A DNA stretch of 64,000 nucleotides from Azospirillum brasilense. Its GTDB lineage: Bacteria > Pseudomonadota > Alphaproteobacteria > Azospirillales > Azospirillaceae. Both the position numbers and the translations under genes were made by a program. Below the pieces are notes generated by a model. The model was not told the origin of the DNA. It made no database searches and saw nothing but the letters and a program-made list of their open reading frames with translations. Positions 1 through 8,543 of this stretch are shown piece by piece. Every line of letters begins with the position of its first letter. The stretch's first letter is position 1. The stretch is from the NCBI RefSeq assembly GCF_007827795.1, contig NZ_VITI01000006.1, forward strand, positions 124,001-188,000, in the 5' to 3' direction.

Positions 1-100
1 ATAAAATACCTGTATTTGACGCCTTCATTTTACCCATCCACCATACACCCAAGAACAGGCGCCACCCCCTTGCGGTGCCGGGAAAAGCGACGAGGTCGGC

Positions 101-613
101 ATGAGCCGGACAATCCGCCAGAACGCGCCGAACATTGCGGCAGGCCCCTCGACGGCAGCCCCCTCGACGCTCGACCGCCTGAGCCGCCGGGTGGTGGTCG
201 GGCTTCTCTGCACCATGGCCGGCTTGGCCGCGGCGGGCACCGGCGGGGCCTTCCTGCTGAAGCCCGGCACGGCGCAGGCCGGGCGTGTGGTGGGGGACAC
301 GCTGCGGACCGCCGCCAATTACGCGCGCCTGCCGGCGATGATCTTCACGCTGAGCGACGGCGACCGGCTGCGCGAGCTGCGGGTCCGTGTGGTGCTCGAC
401 ATGGAGCCGACGGCCCCCGCCAAGACGGTGGAAAGCTACGGGCCGCGCATCGCCAGCGCGATGACCAACGTGATGCTGGAAACCGACCCCGGCGAACTGC
501 GCGGGCGCAACGGCGCCTTCTACATCAAGGACGCGGTGATGCGCACCGCCGCGAAGGAACTCGGCGCGATGAAGATCCGTCAGGTGCTGGTCCAGGAACT
601 CGTCATGCGCTGA
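101..613 (+). CDS. FliL-like membrane protein (copy 1)
   Basis: This 170-residue protein resembles the FliL family of flagellar basal-body/stator-associated inner-membrane proteins. One hydrophobic segment lies near residues 33-52, preceded by a basic cytoplasmic N-terminus, and the rest should be periplasmic. The C-terminal half has the FliL-type pattern: a strand with RVRVVLDMEP, then a helix, ending in IRQVLVQELVMR. GAGG-like bases lie five nt before the ATG. It is clearly paralogous to the protein at 6316-6768, which shares the motifs YA.LP.M.FTL and the ..VREVL..E.VVR-type end. No other flagellar gene is adjacent, so a flagellar role is inferred from the family only. Confidence 0.72.
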   Translation: MSRTIRQNAPNIAAGPSTAAPSTLDRLSRRVVVGLLCTMAGLAAAGTGGAFLLKPGTAQAGRVVGDTLRTAANYARLPAMIFTLSDGDRLRELRVRVVLDMEPTAPAKTVESYGPRIASAMTNVMLETDPGELRGRNGAFYIKDAVMRTAAKELGAMKIRQVLVQELVMR

Positions 614-725
614 GCGAAGGCCAGCCAGCCGCCTCGATCCGCCATCTCGGCCAACGCTCGACAGGCGTTCCGGAATGGGGAACACTCCTGTCCCGTTCGG
701 ATCTTGGGATTGCAAGGAGACGGCC

Positions 726-2078
726 GTGGCCGAGTTCGATTTCGACCTTTTCACCATCGGTGCCGGCTCCGGCGGCGTCGCGGCCAGCCGGCGGGCCGCG
801 GCCATGGGGGCCAAGGTCGCCATCTGCGAAGGCAGCCGGGTCGGCGGCACCTGCGTCATCCGCGGCTGCGTGCCGAAAAAGCTGCTGGTCTACGCCGCCC
901 AGTTCCGCGACGCCTTCGAGGACTCCAGCGCCTATGGCTGGTCCACCACCACGCCGGCCTTCGACTGGGCCACGCTGATCGGGCGCAAGGATGCCGAGAT
1001 CGACCGGCTGAACGGCATCTACATCAAGATGCTGGAGAACTCCGGCGTCACCCTGCACACCGGCTTTGGGCGGCTGATCGACCGCCACACGGTGGAGGTC
1101 GCCAACCAGCGCTACACCGCGAAGAACATCCTGGTCGCCACCGGCGGCTGGCCGTCGCTGCCCAGGATTCCAGGGATCGAGCACGCCGTCACCTCCAACG
1201 AGGCGTTGCAGCTCGGCACCCTTCCCCACTCCGTCATCATCCTGGGCGGCGGCTACATCGCCGTGGAGTTCGCCGGGATCTTCCGGGGCTTGGGCGCCGA
1301 GGTCACGATCATGATCCGCGGCGAGGAGCTTCTGAACGGCTTCGACGACGACATCCGCGTCGCCCTGGCCCAGGAGATGCGCAAACGCGGCATCACCATC
1401 CTCACCCGCACCCAGCCGGTGAAGGTCGAGGAAGGCCCCGGCGGCTTCACCGTCACCGACCAGCTGGGGCGGGAGCATTCCGCCGGCCTCGTCATGGCGG
1501 CGACCGGGCGCCGTCCGAACACGCGCGACCTCGGGCTGGAAGCCGCCGGCGTCGCGCTGGACGAGAGCGGGGCGATCCGGGTGGACGAGTATTCGCGCAC
1601 CAGCGTGGACAACATCTTCGCCGTCGGCGACGTCACCGACCGCATGGCCCTGACCCCCGTCGCCATCGCCGAGGGGCGCGCCTTCGTCGAGACGCTGTTC
1701 AACGACAACCCGACCAGCATCAGCTACGCCAACATCCCGACCGCCGTCTTCTCCATCCCGCCGCTCGGCACCGTCGGCCTGACCGAGGCGGAGGCGCGGG
1801 CGAAGCATGCGGCGGTGGACATCTACAAGGCCGGCTTCCGCCCGATGAAGCACACCATGTCGGGCCGCGACGAGCGGGTCCTGATGAAGCTGATCGTGGA
1901 CGGCGAGAGCCAGCGCGTGCTCGGATGCCACATGATGGGCATGGACGCACCGGAGATCGTCCAGGGTCTGGGCATCGCCCTGAACTGCGGCGCCACGAAG
2001 AGGGATTTCGACCGCACCATCGCTCTCCACCCCTCTACCGCCGAAGAGTTCGTCCTGATGCGCGAGAAGGTGTCCTGA
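726..2078 (+). CDS. gor: Glutathione-disulfide reductase
   Basis: NADPH-dependent FAD enzyme that reduces glutathione disulfide in the cytoplasm (450 residues, normal length). The FAD dinucleotide motif GAGSGG is at residues 12-17 and the redox-active disulfide is C43-VIRG-C48 followed by VPKK. A second nucleotide-binding motif (GGGYIAVEFAG) lies mid-protein, and the dimer-interface catalytic LHPS motif is near the C-terminus. I chose the GTG at 726 because AAGGAG precedes it by six nt and the protein then starts directly before the FAD fold; an in-frame ATG at 675 has no such site. The next gene is a manganese catalase, so the pair forms an oxidative-stress neighbourhood. Confidence 0.93.
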   Translation: MAEFDFDLFTIGAGSGGVAASRRAAAMGAKVAICEGSRVGGTCVIRGCVPKKLLVYAAQFRDAFEDSSAYGWSTTTPAFDWATLIGRKDAEIDRLNGIYIKMLENSGVTLHTGFGRLIDRHTVEVANQRYTAKNILVATGGWPSLPRIPGIEHAVTSNEALQLGTLPHSVIILGGGYIAVEFAGIFRGLGAEVTIMIRGEELLNGFDDDIRVALAQEMRKRGITILTRTQPVKVEEGPGGFTVTDQLGREHSAGLVMAATGRRPNTRDLGLEAAGVALDESGAIRVDEYSRTSVDNIFAVGDVTDRMALTPVAIAEGRAFVETLFNDNPTSISYANIPTAVFSIPPLGTVGLTEAEARAKHAAVDIYKAGFRPMKHTMSGRDERVLMKLIVDGESQRVLGCHMMGMDAPEIVQGLGIALNCGATKRDFDRTIALHPSTAEEFVLMREKVS

Positions 2079-2118
2079 CGATCGGACCTAAAACCAAAGG
2101 TCAGGAGCCTGATTTCCT

Positions 2119-2143
2119 GGAACGCTTCTAAGAAGCCTGTGTT
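2119..2143 (+). promoter_or_regulatory. Possible EcfG-type general stress promoter of Mn catalase
   Basis: GGAAC at 2119-2123 is followed after 16 nt by TGTT at 2140-2143. The alphaproteobacterial general-stress sigma factor (EcfG) recognises GGAAC-N16/17-CGTT, so only one base of the -10 differs. It lies about 100 nt before the manganese catalase start, and non-haem catalases are typical general-stress genes. This is a motif match only. Confidence 0.42.
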
Positions 2144-2247
2144 GAGGGCACACGACGATGGCGGCGGCGATCACGGCGGCGGTCCAGCACCACCGCGGAA
2201 GCCGCCGCCTCCCATCCTTCATCCAGGCTCCGGGAGGGCTCCTACGC

Positions 2248-3144
2248 ATGTTCATGCACAACAAGAACCTGATGTACACGGTCCGCGTCGCTGAACCGGA
2301 CCCGAAGCTGGCCAGCCTGATGCTGGAACAGTTCGGCGGTCCCCAGGGCGAACTGGCGGCGGCCTTGCGCTACTTCACGCAGGGCCTTTCCGACGAGGAC
2401 CCGGGCCGCAAGGACATGCTGATCGACATCGCGACCGAGGAACTGAGCCATCTGGAGATCATCGGCAGCATCGTCGCCATGCTGACCAAGGGCGTGAAGG
2501 GCAAGCTGGCCGAGGGCGCGGAGGAGGTCACCGACCTCTACGCCGACATCGCCAAGGGCAACGGCAGCCACACGCTGGCCCTGCTCTACGGCGGCGGCCC
2601 GGCGCTGACCAACTCCGCGGGGCAGCTCTGGACCGGCGGCTACATCGACAGCATCGGCGAGCCGACCGCCGACCTGCGCTCCAACATCGCCGCGGAATCG
2701 CGGGCCAAGATCATCTATGAGCGCCTCATCAACATCACCCCCGATCCGGGCGTGAAGGACGCGCTGACCTTCCTGATGACGCGCGAGATCGCCCACCAGA
2801 AGATGTTCGAGAAGGCGCTCTATTCGATCGACAACAACTTCCCGCCGGGCAAGCTGCCGGGCAACCCCGAATACACCGACAAGTACTACAACATGAGCCA
2901 GGGCGACGGCGACATGCGCGGCCCGTGGAACCAGGGCGAGCAGTGGGAGTTCGTCAACGTCACCCCCGACCAGGCCCCGGTCAGCGGCGGCGACGGCAAC
3001 CCTTCGGTCCGGCTGGCGGCGGAAGAGATGAAGGCCGTCAACGAGGCCGCCAAGCGCACCATGTCGCGCACCGACGTGAACCCGGTGACGGGCGCCGACC
3101 TCGGCGCCGGCCCCGGTTCCGGTAAGATGACCCCGGTCAAGTAA
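2248..3144 (+). CDS. Manganese (non-haem) catalase
   Basis: Dimanganese catalase that disproportionates hydrogen peroxide; 298 residues, cytoplasmic ferritin-like four-helix fold. The expected metal ligands are visible at near-canonical positions: E35 in GGPQGE, an EELSH motif giving E65 and H68, E150 in AAESRAK and H183 in REIAHQ. The C-terminal tail beyond about residue 250 is hydrophilic. The ATG at 2248 is preferred over an upstream in-frame ATG at 2158 because GGGAGG lies ten nt before it and the protein then starts like known family members. It follows glutathione reductase in the same direction, with a candidate EcfG promoter in the gap. Confidence 0.93.
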   Translation: MFMHNKNLMYTVRVAEPDPKLASLMLEQFGGPQGELAAALRYFTQGLSDEDPGRKDMLIDIATEELSHLEIIGSIVAMLTKGVKGKLAEGAEEVTDLYADIAKGNGSHTLALLYGGGPALTNSAGQLWTGGYIDSIGEPTADLRSNIAAESRAKIIYERLINITPDPGVKDALTFLMTREIAHQKMFEKALYSIDNNFPPGKLPGNPEYTDKYYNMSQGDGDMRGPWNQGEQWEFVNVTPDQAPVSGGDGNPSVRLAAEEMKAVNEAAKRTMSRTDVNPVTGADLGAGPGSGKMTPVK

Positions 3145-3155
3145 GGCTCATATTT

Positions 3156-3255
3156 CCCTCCCCCGCCCAGCTCTCGCGCAAACCTCTGGTTTGCGCTGGC
3201 GCGGCAGGCGGACCTTTGGTCCGCCGAGAGCGGGGGAGGGTCAGGGTGGGGGCAA
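3156..3255. repeat. Cloverleaf-like palindromic intergenic repeat
   Basis: An 11-bp outer stem (CCCTCCCCCGC at 3156-3166 with its exact complement at 3230-3240) encloses two further perfect hairpins: a 9-bp stem at 3176-3196 and an 8-bp stem at 3207-3225. Together they can fold as a branched cloverleaf. The right flank GGTCAGGGTGGGGGCAAG is shared with the element at 6248-6302, so this looks like a dispersed REP-type repeat. It sits between convergent genes and may also act as a transcription barrier. Confidence 0.7.
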
Positions 3256-3279
3256 GTGTTGGATTGCCGACTCCCCCGC

Positions 3280-4623
3280 CTAAACCTTCACCACCGCCTC
3301 GTCCCGCCTCGGCCGCGTCATCAGCCACAGCAGCACCAGCAGCCCCGGCACCGCCCCGCCGGTGGAGAGCAGGAAAAAGCTGCTCCAGTCCATCCGCTCG
3401 GCCAGCCAGCCCGACGAGGCGCCGAACAGGTCACCGCCGAGCTTGTAGAAACTGCTGAGCAGCGCGTATTGGGTGGCCGTGTAGGCCATGTTGCACAGGC
3501 TCGACAGATAGGCGACGAAGGCCGCCGTCGCGATGCCGCCGCAGACATTCTCCAGCGCCACCGTCACCGCCAGCGCCGACACGTCGTGCCCGACCTGCGC
3601 CAGCATGACGTAGCCCAGGTTGGACAGCATCTGCATCAGCCCGCCGACCAGCAGCCCGCGCAGCACGCCGACGCGCCCGACCAACACGCCACCGATCAGC
3701 CCGCCGACGATGGTCGCCCACAGGCCGAACAGCTTGGTGACGTTGGCGATCTCCGTCTTCTCGAAGCCGAGATCGACGTAGAAGGGCGCCGACATCACCC
3801 CCGCCAGCACGTCCCCCAGCTTGTAGCAGGCGATGAACAGCAGGATCGCCGCCCAGGCCGGACGGGTCATGAACTCCACGAAGGGCGCCACGACCGCCCC
3901 GTAGACCCAGGCCAGCAGATCCGCCTTCCAGCCGCTCAGGTGCGGGCGCGCGGCCAGCCAATCCGCCACATGCCGCTCCCGCGCCTTGGACTCCGCCGAA
4001 TCCGCGACCTTCGGCTCGCGGTTCAGCAGGATCGTCACCATGCCGACCGCGACCAGCCCGGCCATGACATAGTAGGCAATGTGCCAGCCGAAGAACTCCG
4101 CGAGGTACAAGGTCCCCGCCCCCGCCGCCAGCATCCCGAAGCGGTAGCCCAGCACAAGGATGGCCGCACCGGCGGCCTGCTGGTGCTCCTCCAGCACCTC
4201 CACGCGGTAGGCGTCAACCACGATGTCCTGGCTGGCCGAGAAGAAGGCGACGACCACGGCCAGCATGGCGGTCCACCACAGGTCGGTGACCGGGTTGGTG
4301 CTGCCCAGCCCGATCAGGGCCGCCATCAGCCCGGCCTGCGCCACCAGCGCCCAGCCGCGCCGCCGCCCGAACAGGCGGGTCATCACCGGCAGGCGCAGCC
4401 GGTCGATCAGCGGCGCCCAGACGAACTTCAGCGCGTAGGGCATGGTGACCAGCGCGAACAGGCCGATGGCCGTCTTGCTGACGCCGCCCTCGCGCAGCCA
4501 GATCGACAGGGTGGAGCCGGTCAGCGCCAGCGGCAGCCCTTCGGAAAAGCCGAGGAACAGAATGGCCAGAACGCGCCGGTCAAGATAGACGGAGGCCGCC
4601 TGCCCCCAGGAGGATGGTTTCAC
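3280..4623 (-). CDS. ampG: AmpG-type muropeptide MFS permease
   Basis: Major facilitator protein of 447 residues resembling AmpG, which imports anhydro-muropeptides for cell-wall recycling across the inner membrane. The N-terminal signature (GFSEGLPLALTGSTLSIWL) and YALKFVWAPLIDRL are typical of the AmpG subfamily, and about twelve hydrophobic helices are visible. The GTG at 4623 is chosen because GGAAGGG precedes it at good spacing; the in-frame ATG at 4722 would add a charged 33-residue tail. It is divergent from DAHP synthase and convergent with the Mn catalase. Muropeptide specificity is inferred from the family. Confidence 0.85.
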   Translation of the reverse strand: MKPSSWGQAASVYLDRRVLAILFLGFSEGLPLALTGSTLSIWLREGGVSKTAIGLFALVTMPYALKFVWAPLIDRLRLPVMTRLFGRRRGWALVAQAGLMAALIGLGSTNPVTDLWWTAMLAVVVAFFSASQDIVVDAYRVEVLEEHQQAAGAAILVLGYRFGMLAAGAGTLYLAEFFGWHIAYYVMAGLVAVGMVTILLNREPKVADSAESKARERHVADWLAARPHLSGWKADLLAWVYGAVVAPFVEFMTRPAWAAILLFIACYKLGDVLAGVMSAPFYVDLGFEKTEIANVTKLFGLWATIVGGLIGGVLVGRVGVLRGLLVGGLMQMLSNLGYVMLAQVGHDVSALAVTVALENVCGGIATAAFVAYLSSLCNMAYTATQYALLSSFYKLGGDLFGASSGWLAERMDWSSFFLLSTGGAVPGLLVLLWLMTRPRRDEAVVKV

Positions 4624-4839
4624 CCGCTCAACCCTTCCGCACACCTGCGTATCCGTCTGTATAGGCCGCGGCCGGATGCTCCGGCCAGCGCGCTTTTTCG
4701 GGCGACGCGCCGCATCATCCATTGCGGAAGTTGCGGTCGAAACTATGGAAAAATTTCCCGGAGACCGCTATACAGAGGTCCCCTCTGGCCGTTATCCGGC
4801 CCCGGGAGGAACCCTTAGCACAAGGAAAGAGCGGGCGTC

Positions 4840-6225
4840 ATGGTTGAGCGTTGGTCCCCCGACAGCTGGAGGTCGAAGCCGGCGAAGCAGCTTCCGACCT
4901 ATCCGGACCCGTCCAAGGTCGAAGCGGTGGAGCAGCGCCTGTCCTCCTATCCCCCACTCGTCTTCGCGGGCGAGGCGCGCCGGCTGAAGGACAGCCTTGC
5001 CGCCGCCGCCGCCGGCAACGCCTTCCTGCTGCAGGGCGGCGATTGCGCGGAGAGCTTCGCGGAGTTCCACCCGAACAACATCCGCGACACCTTCCGCGTC
5101 CTGCTGCAGATGGCCGTCGTGCTGACCTTCGGCGCCGCCATCCCGGTGGTCAAGGTGGGCCGCATGGCCGGCCAGTTCGCCAAGCCGCGCTCCGCCGACA
5201 CCGAGGTGCTGGAGGGGATCGAGCTTCCCTCCTACCGCGGCGACATCATCAACGGCTTCGACTTCACGCCGGACGCCCGCGTTCCCGACCCGGAGCGCAT
5301 GATGCAGGCCTACACCCAGGCCGCCGCCACGCTGAACCTGCTGCGCGCCTTCTCCCAGGGCGGCTACGCCGATCTGCACAAGGTCCATCAGTGGACGCTG
5401 GGCTTCGTCGAGCGCTCCCCCGCCGGTGAGCAGTTCCGCGAGATCGCCAACCGGCTGGACGAGACGCTGGGCTTCATGGCGGCCTGCGGCATCACTGCCC
5501 AGACCACCCCGCAGATCCGCGAGACCGAGTTCTTCACCAGCCACGAGGCGCTCCTGCTGCCGTTCGAGCAGGCGATGACCCGCGTCGACAGCACCACCGG
5601 CGACTGGTACGACGTGTCGGCCCACATGCTGTGGATCGGCGACCGCACCCGCCAACTGGACGGCGCGCATGTCGAGTTCCTGCGCGGCGTGAAGAACCCG
5701 ATCGGCCTGAAATGCGGCCCGACGACCGATCCGGACGAGCTGATCCGCCTGATCGACCTGCTGAACCCGACCAACGAGCCGGGCCGCCTGACTTTGATCG
5801 TCCGCATGGGCGCCGACAAGGTGGCGGAGAAGTTCCCGCCCCTGCTGCGCAAGGTGCAGCGCGAGGGCCGCGTCGTCGTCTGGTCCAGCGACCCGATGCA
5901 CGGCAACACCGTCAAGTCCTCCAGCGGCTACAAGACCCGGCCGGTGGAGAAGGTGCTGTCGGAAGCGCGCGACTTCTTCGCGGTTCACGAGGCCGAGGGC
6001 ACCCACGCCGGCGGCGTCCATTTCGAGCTGACCGGCCAGGATGTGACGGAGTGCACGGGTGGCGCCCAGGCGATCACCGACCACAAGCTGGCGCTGCGCT
6101 ACCACACCGCCTGCGACCCGCGGCTGAACGCCAGCCAGGCGCTGGAGCTGGCCTTCCTGCTGGCCGAAGAGCTGAAGCGTGCCCGTCTGAAGCGCGACGC
6201 CGACCGCCGCGCGGCGGCGGAGTAA
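4840..6225 (+). CDS. aroG: Class II 3-deoxy-7-phosphoheptulonate (DAHP) synthase
   Basis: First enzyme of the shikimate pathway: condenses phosphoenolpyruvate with erythrose 4-phosphate. The 461-residue length and the sequence ([15 protein letters not shown] start, [49 protein letters not shown]) identify the class II, plant-like type rather than the E. coli AroFGH type. Metal and substrate residues in GGDCAES and DPMHGN are intact. AAGGAAAG precedes the ATG. It stands alone in its direction, divergent from ampG, with a roughly 200-bp upstream region in which I see no clear leader-peptide attenuator. The gene symbol is a convention; naming varies. Confidence 0.93.
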   Translation: MVERWSPDSWRSKPAKQLPTYPDPSKVEAVEQRLSSYPPLVFAGEARRLKDSLAAAAAGNAFLLQGGDCAESFAEFHPNNIRDTFRVLLQMAVVLTFGAAIPVVKVGRMAGQFAKPRSADTEVLEGIELPSYRGDIINGFDFTPDARVPDPERMMQAYTQAAATLNLLRAFSQGGYADLHKVHQWTLGFVERSPAGEQFREIANRLDETLGFMAACGITAQTTPQIRETEFFTSHEALLLPFEQAMTRVDSTTGDWYDVSAHMLWIGDRTRQLDGAHVEFLRGVKNPIGLKCGPTTDPDELIRLIDLLNPTNEPGRLTLIVRMGADKVAEKFPPLLRKVQREGRVVVWSSDPMHGNTVKSSSGYKTRPVEKVLSEARDFFAVHEAEGTHAGGVHFELTGQDVTECTGGAQAITDHKLALRYHTACDPRLNASQALELAFLLAEELKRARLKRDADRRAAAE

Positions 6226-6247
6226 GGCGTTTTCCTAGGGGTACGAC

Positions 6248-6302
6248 TGCCCCCACCCCGGCCCCCCCCCGCTTTCGCAGGGGAGGGTTAGGGTGGGGGC
6301 AA
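6248..6302. repeat. REP-type inverted repeat
   Basis: Outer arms TGCCCCCACCC (6248-6258) and GGGTGGGGGCA (6291-6301) are exact complements. They enclose a C-run, a short GCTTTCGC core and GGGGAGGG. The right arm matches the flank of the element at 3156-3255. It lies between the convergent ends of the DAHP synthase and the second FliL-like gene. Confidence 0.65.
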
Positions 6303-6315
6303 GCGGTGCGAGCGC

Positions 6316-6768
6316 TTATCGCACCACCATCCGCTCCAGCAGCACCTCGCGCACGCGGATGGCCTGGGCCTCGCGCTTCATCACGCTCGCCACGGTGCTC
6401 TTGATCAGGTTGGCGCCTTCGGCCCCGCTCAACTGGCCCGGCTCGATCTGGCGCAGACGGTCGGCCATCTGGTCGGCGATGCGGGGGACGAAGGGCGTGG
6501 CCGGGTTCGAGTCCCCGGTGGGCTCGATCTCCAGCAGCACACGGATGTCCACCAGACGTGCGTCGCTGCCGCCCAGCGTGAAGGTCATCGTCGGCAAGGA
6601 TGCGTAGGTCTTCTGCGGCTTGCGGTCGACACCGGCGCTGCGGGCGCCGGATTTGGCGGACACCACGGTCCAGGTTCCCAGCGCGGCAAGCAGCACCAGT
6701 GCCACCGCGACGAGGACGGGCATCAGGGACACCGATTCCCCATCGGAGCGCCGCAGCAAAAACCGCAC
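6316..6768 (-). CDS. FliL-like membrane protein (copy 2)
   Basis: 150 residues with a hydrophobic segment at about 16-36 and a periplasmic FliL-like domain. Motifs parallel the 101-613 protein: YASLPTMTFTLGG, VRVLLEIEPT-like strand, and a C-terminal IRVREVLLERMVVR. The start is the GTG at 6768, preceded by AAAGGCGG. A near-perfect CtrA-type box (TTAA-N7-TTAT, 6816-6830) lies about 50 nt upstream, which would suit a motility gene in alphaproteobacteria. No flagellar structural genes are adjacent. Function is inferred from the family and the box. Confidence 0.7.
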   Translation of the reverse strand: MRFLLRRSDGESVSLMPVLVAVALVLLAALGTWTVVSAKSGARSAGVDRKPQKTYASLPTMTFTLGGSDARLVDIRVLLEIEPTGDSNPATPFVPRIADQMADRLRQIEPGQLSGAEGANLIKSTVASVMKREAQAIRVREVLLERMVVR

Positions 6769-6815
6769 CGGGCCGCCTTTCCCCCATTATTCCCCTGTTG
6801 GGGGTATGGGCAAAT

Positions 6816-6830
6816 TTAACGATGATTTAT
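6816..6830 (-). promoter_or_regulatory. Near-match CtrA-type box (TTAA-N7-TTAT)
   Basis: TTAA at 6816-6819 and TTAT at 6827-6830 are separated by exactly seven bases. The CtrA consensus of alphaproteobacteria is TTAA-N7-TTAA, so one base differs. It lies just before the second FliL-like gene. Two perfect copies exist elsewhere in the window (11731 and 54951). Confidence 0.4.
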
Positions 6831-6837
6831 CCTAGTT

Positions 6838-6887
6838 AAAAAAACGGGGCCGGTCAAAGCGCGTCGCACGACCAGCCCCGCTTTTTT
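6838..6887 (-). terminator. Rho-independent terminator of the SSADH gene
   Basis: On the minus strand the stem CGGGGCTGGTC pairs with GACCGGCCCCG (one bulge or mismatch) and is followed by a run of seven T. It sits about 20 nt after the stop codon of the dehydrogenase gene. The plus strand also carries a T run, so it may work in both directions. Confidence 0.75.
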
Positions 6888-6909
6888 ACTTGAAATCAGC
6901 GTCCGGCAT

Positions 6910-8403
6910 TCAGCCGCCGATCCCACCCATGCACAAATACTTGATTTCCAAGTAATCCTCGATGCCGTACTTGGACCCCTCGCGGCCGATGCCGCTTTCC
7001 TTCATGCCGCCGAAGGGGGCGACCTCGGTGGAGATGATGCCCTCGTTGATGCCGACGATGCCGTATTCCAGCGCCTCCGCCACCCGCCAGACGCGCCCGA
7101 TGTCGCGGCTGTAGAAATAGGCGGCCAGACCGAACTCGGTGGCGTTGGCCATCCGCACCGCCTCCTCCTCCGTCTCGAAACGGAACAGCGGGGCGACCGG
7201 GCCGAAGGTCTCCTCGCGGGCCACCTTCATCGCCGGGGTCACGTCGGCAAGGATGGTCGGCTCGAAGAAGCTGCCGCCCAGCTCATGCCGCTTGCCGCCC
7301 AGCACCACGCGGGCGCCCTTCTCCGTGGCGTCGCGGATGTGGTCCTCGACCTTCTCCACCGCGGCCATGTCGATCAGCGGCCCCTGCTGCGCCCCTTCCG
7401 TGGTCAGGCCGGGGCCGACCTTCAGCGCCTTCACCGCCTCGGCCAGCTTGGCCGCGAAGGCGTCGTAGACTCCGGACTGGACCAGCAGCCGGTTCGCGCA
7501 GACGCAGGTCTGGCCGGTGTTGCGGTACTTGGACGCGATGGCGCCCTTCACCGCCTCGTCGAGGTCGGCATCGTTGAAGACCAGGAAGGGCGCGTTGCCG
7601 CCCAGCTCCAGCGACACCTTCTTCACCGTGCCGGCGCACTGGGCCATCAGTTCCTTGCCGATCTCGGTGGAGCCGGTGAAGGTCAGCTTGCGCACCGTCG
7701 GGTTGCCGGTCATCTCGCCGCCGATGGCGCGGGCGGAGCCGGTGACGACGCTGAGGATGCCCGCCGGAATGCCCGCCCGCTCCGCCAGCACCGCCATGGC
7801 GAGCGCAGTCAGCGGGGTGGCGGTCGCCGGTTTGATGACCATCGGGCAGCCGGCGGCCAGCGCCGGACCGGCCTTGCGGGTGATCATCGCCGCCGGGAAG
7901 TTCCACGGCGTGATGGCCGCGGTGACGCCGATCGGCTCCTTGGTCACGACGATGCGGCGGCCCGGCAGATGCTGCGGGATGGTGTCGCCGTAGACGCGCT
8001 TGCCCTCCTCGGCGAACCATTCGATGAAGGACGCGGCGTAGGCCACCTCGCCCCGCGCCTCGGCCAGCGGCTTGCCCTGCTCCGCCGTCATGATGCGAGC
8101 GATATCCTCCTGGTTCGCCATCATCAGGTCGAACCACGTCCGCAGGGTCTTCGCGCGCTCCTTCGCGGTCAGGGCACGCCAGGCCGGCCAGGCGCGCTCG
8201 GCGGCGTCGATGGCCTGGCGCGTCTCGTCCGCGCCCATCATCGGCACGCTGCCCAGGACGCTGCCGTCGGCGGGGTTGGTCACCTCCACGGTCTTGCCGC
8301 TGTCGGCGTCGACCCACCGGCCATCGACGAAACACTGGAAGCGCAGCAGCTCGGCGTCCTTCAACCCAAGACGGCGGGCGGTGTCCACGGAATCATACGG
8401 CAT
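6910..8403 (-). CDS. gabD: NAD(P)-dependent succinate-semialdehyde dehydrogenase
   Basis: Aldehyde dehydrogenase of 497 residues that should oxidise succinate semialdehyde to succinate, the last step of GABA breakdown. The general base E266 lies in LELGGNAP and the catalytic C300 in GQTC. The second cysteine two residues later (CVCANR) is typical of the GabD subfamily, as is the PWNFPAAMITRKAGPALAAGC stretch. The ATG at 8403 has a GGAAGGAAGG site at proper spacing; longer in-frame versions up to 8595 have none. No GABA transaminase is adjacent, so the substrate is a family inference. Confidence 0.88.
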   Translation of the reverse strand: MPYDSVDTARRLGLKDAELLRFQCFVDGRWVDADSGKTVEVTNPADGSVLGSVPMMGADETRQAIDAAERAWPAWRALTAKERAKTLRTWFDLMMANQEDIARIMTAEQGKPLAEARGEVAYAASFIEWFAEEGKRVYGDTIPQHLPGRRIVVTKEPIGVTAAITPWNFPAAMITRKAGPALAAGCPMVIKPATATPLTALAMAVLAERAGIPAGILSVVTGSARAIGGEMTGNPTVRKLTFTGSTEIGKELMAQCAGTVKKVSLELGGNAPFLVFNDADLDEAVKGAIASKYRNTGQTCVCANRLLVQSGVYDAFAAKLAEAVKALKVGPGLTTEGAQQGPLIDMAAVEKVEDHIRDATEKGARVVLGGKRHELGGSFFEPTILADVTPAMKVAREETFGPVAPLFRFETEEEAVRMANATEFGLAAYFYSRDIGRVWRVAEALEYGIVGINEGIISTEVAPFGGMKESGIGREGSKYGIEDYLEIKYLCMGGIGG

Positions 8404-8543
8404 GGTGCCTTCCTTCCCTCGTTTCTTGCGCGCGGCCTCGCGGTCGGCCGCGCGTTCGGCAGAGAGTATAGGGCACCTCGCCCGCTCTGCGATCCTTCGC
8501 GTGGCGTGGGCAGGCGTGCGAGCCGGGGATGGAACGCCGGCGG

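Noticed and set aside
3256..4818. A long plus-strand frame opposite ampG.
   Set aside because: It is Arg/His/Gln-rich with no domain; ampG on the other strand has membrane helices and family motifs.
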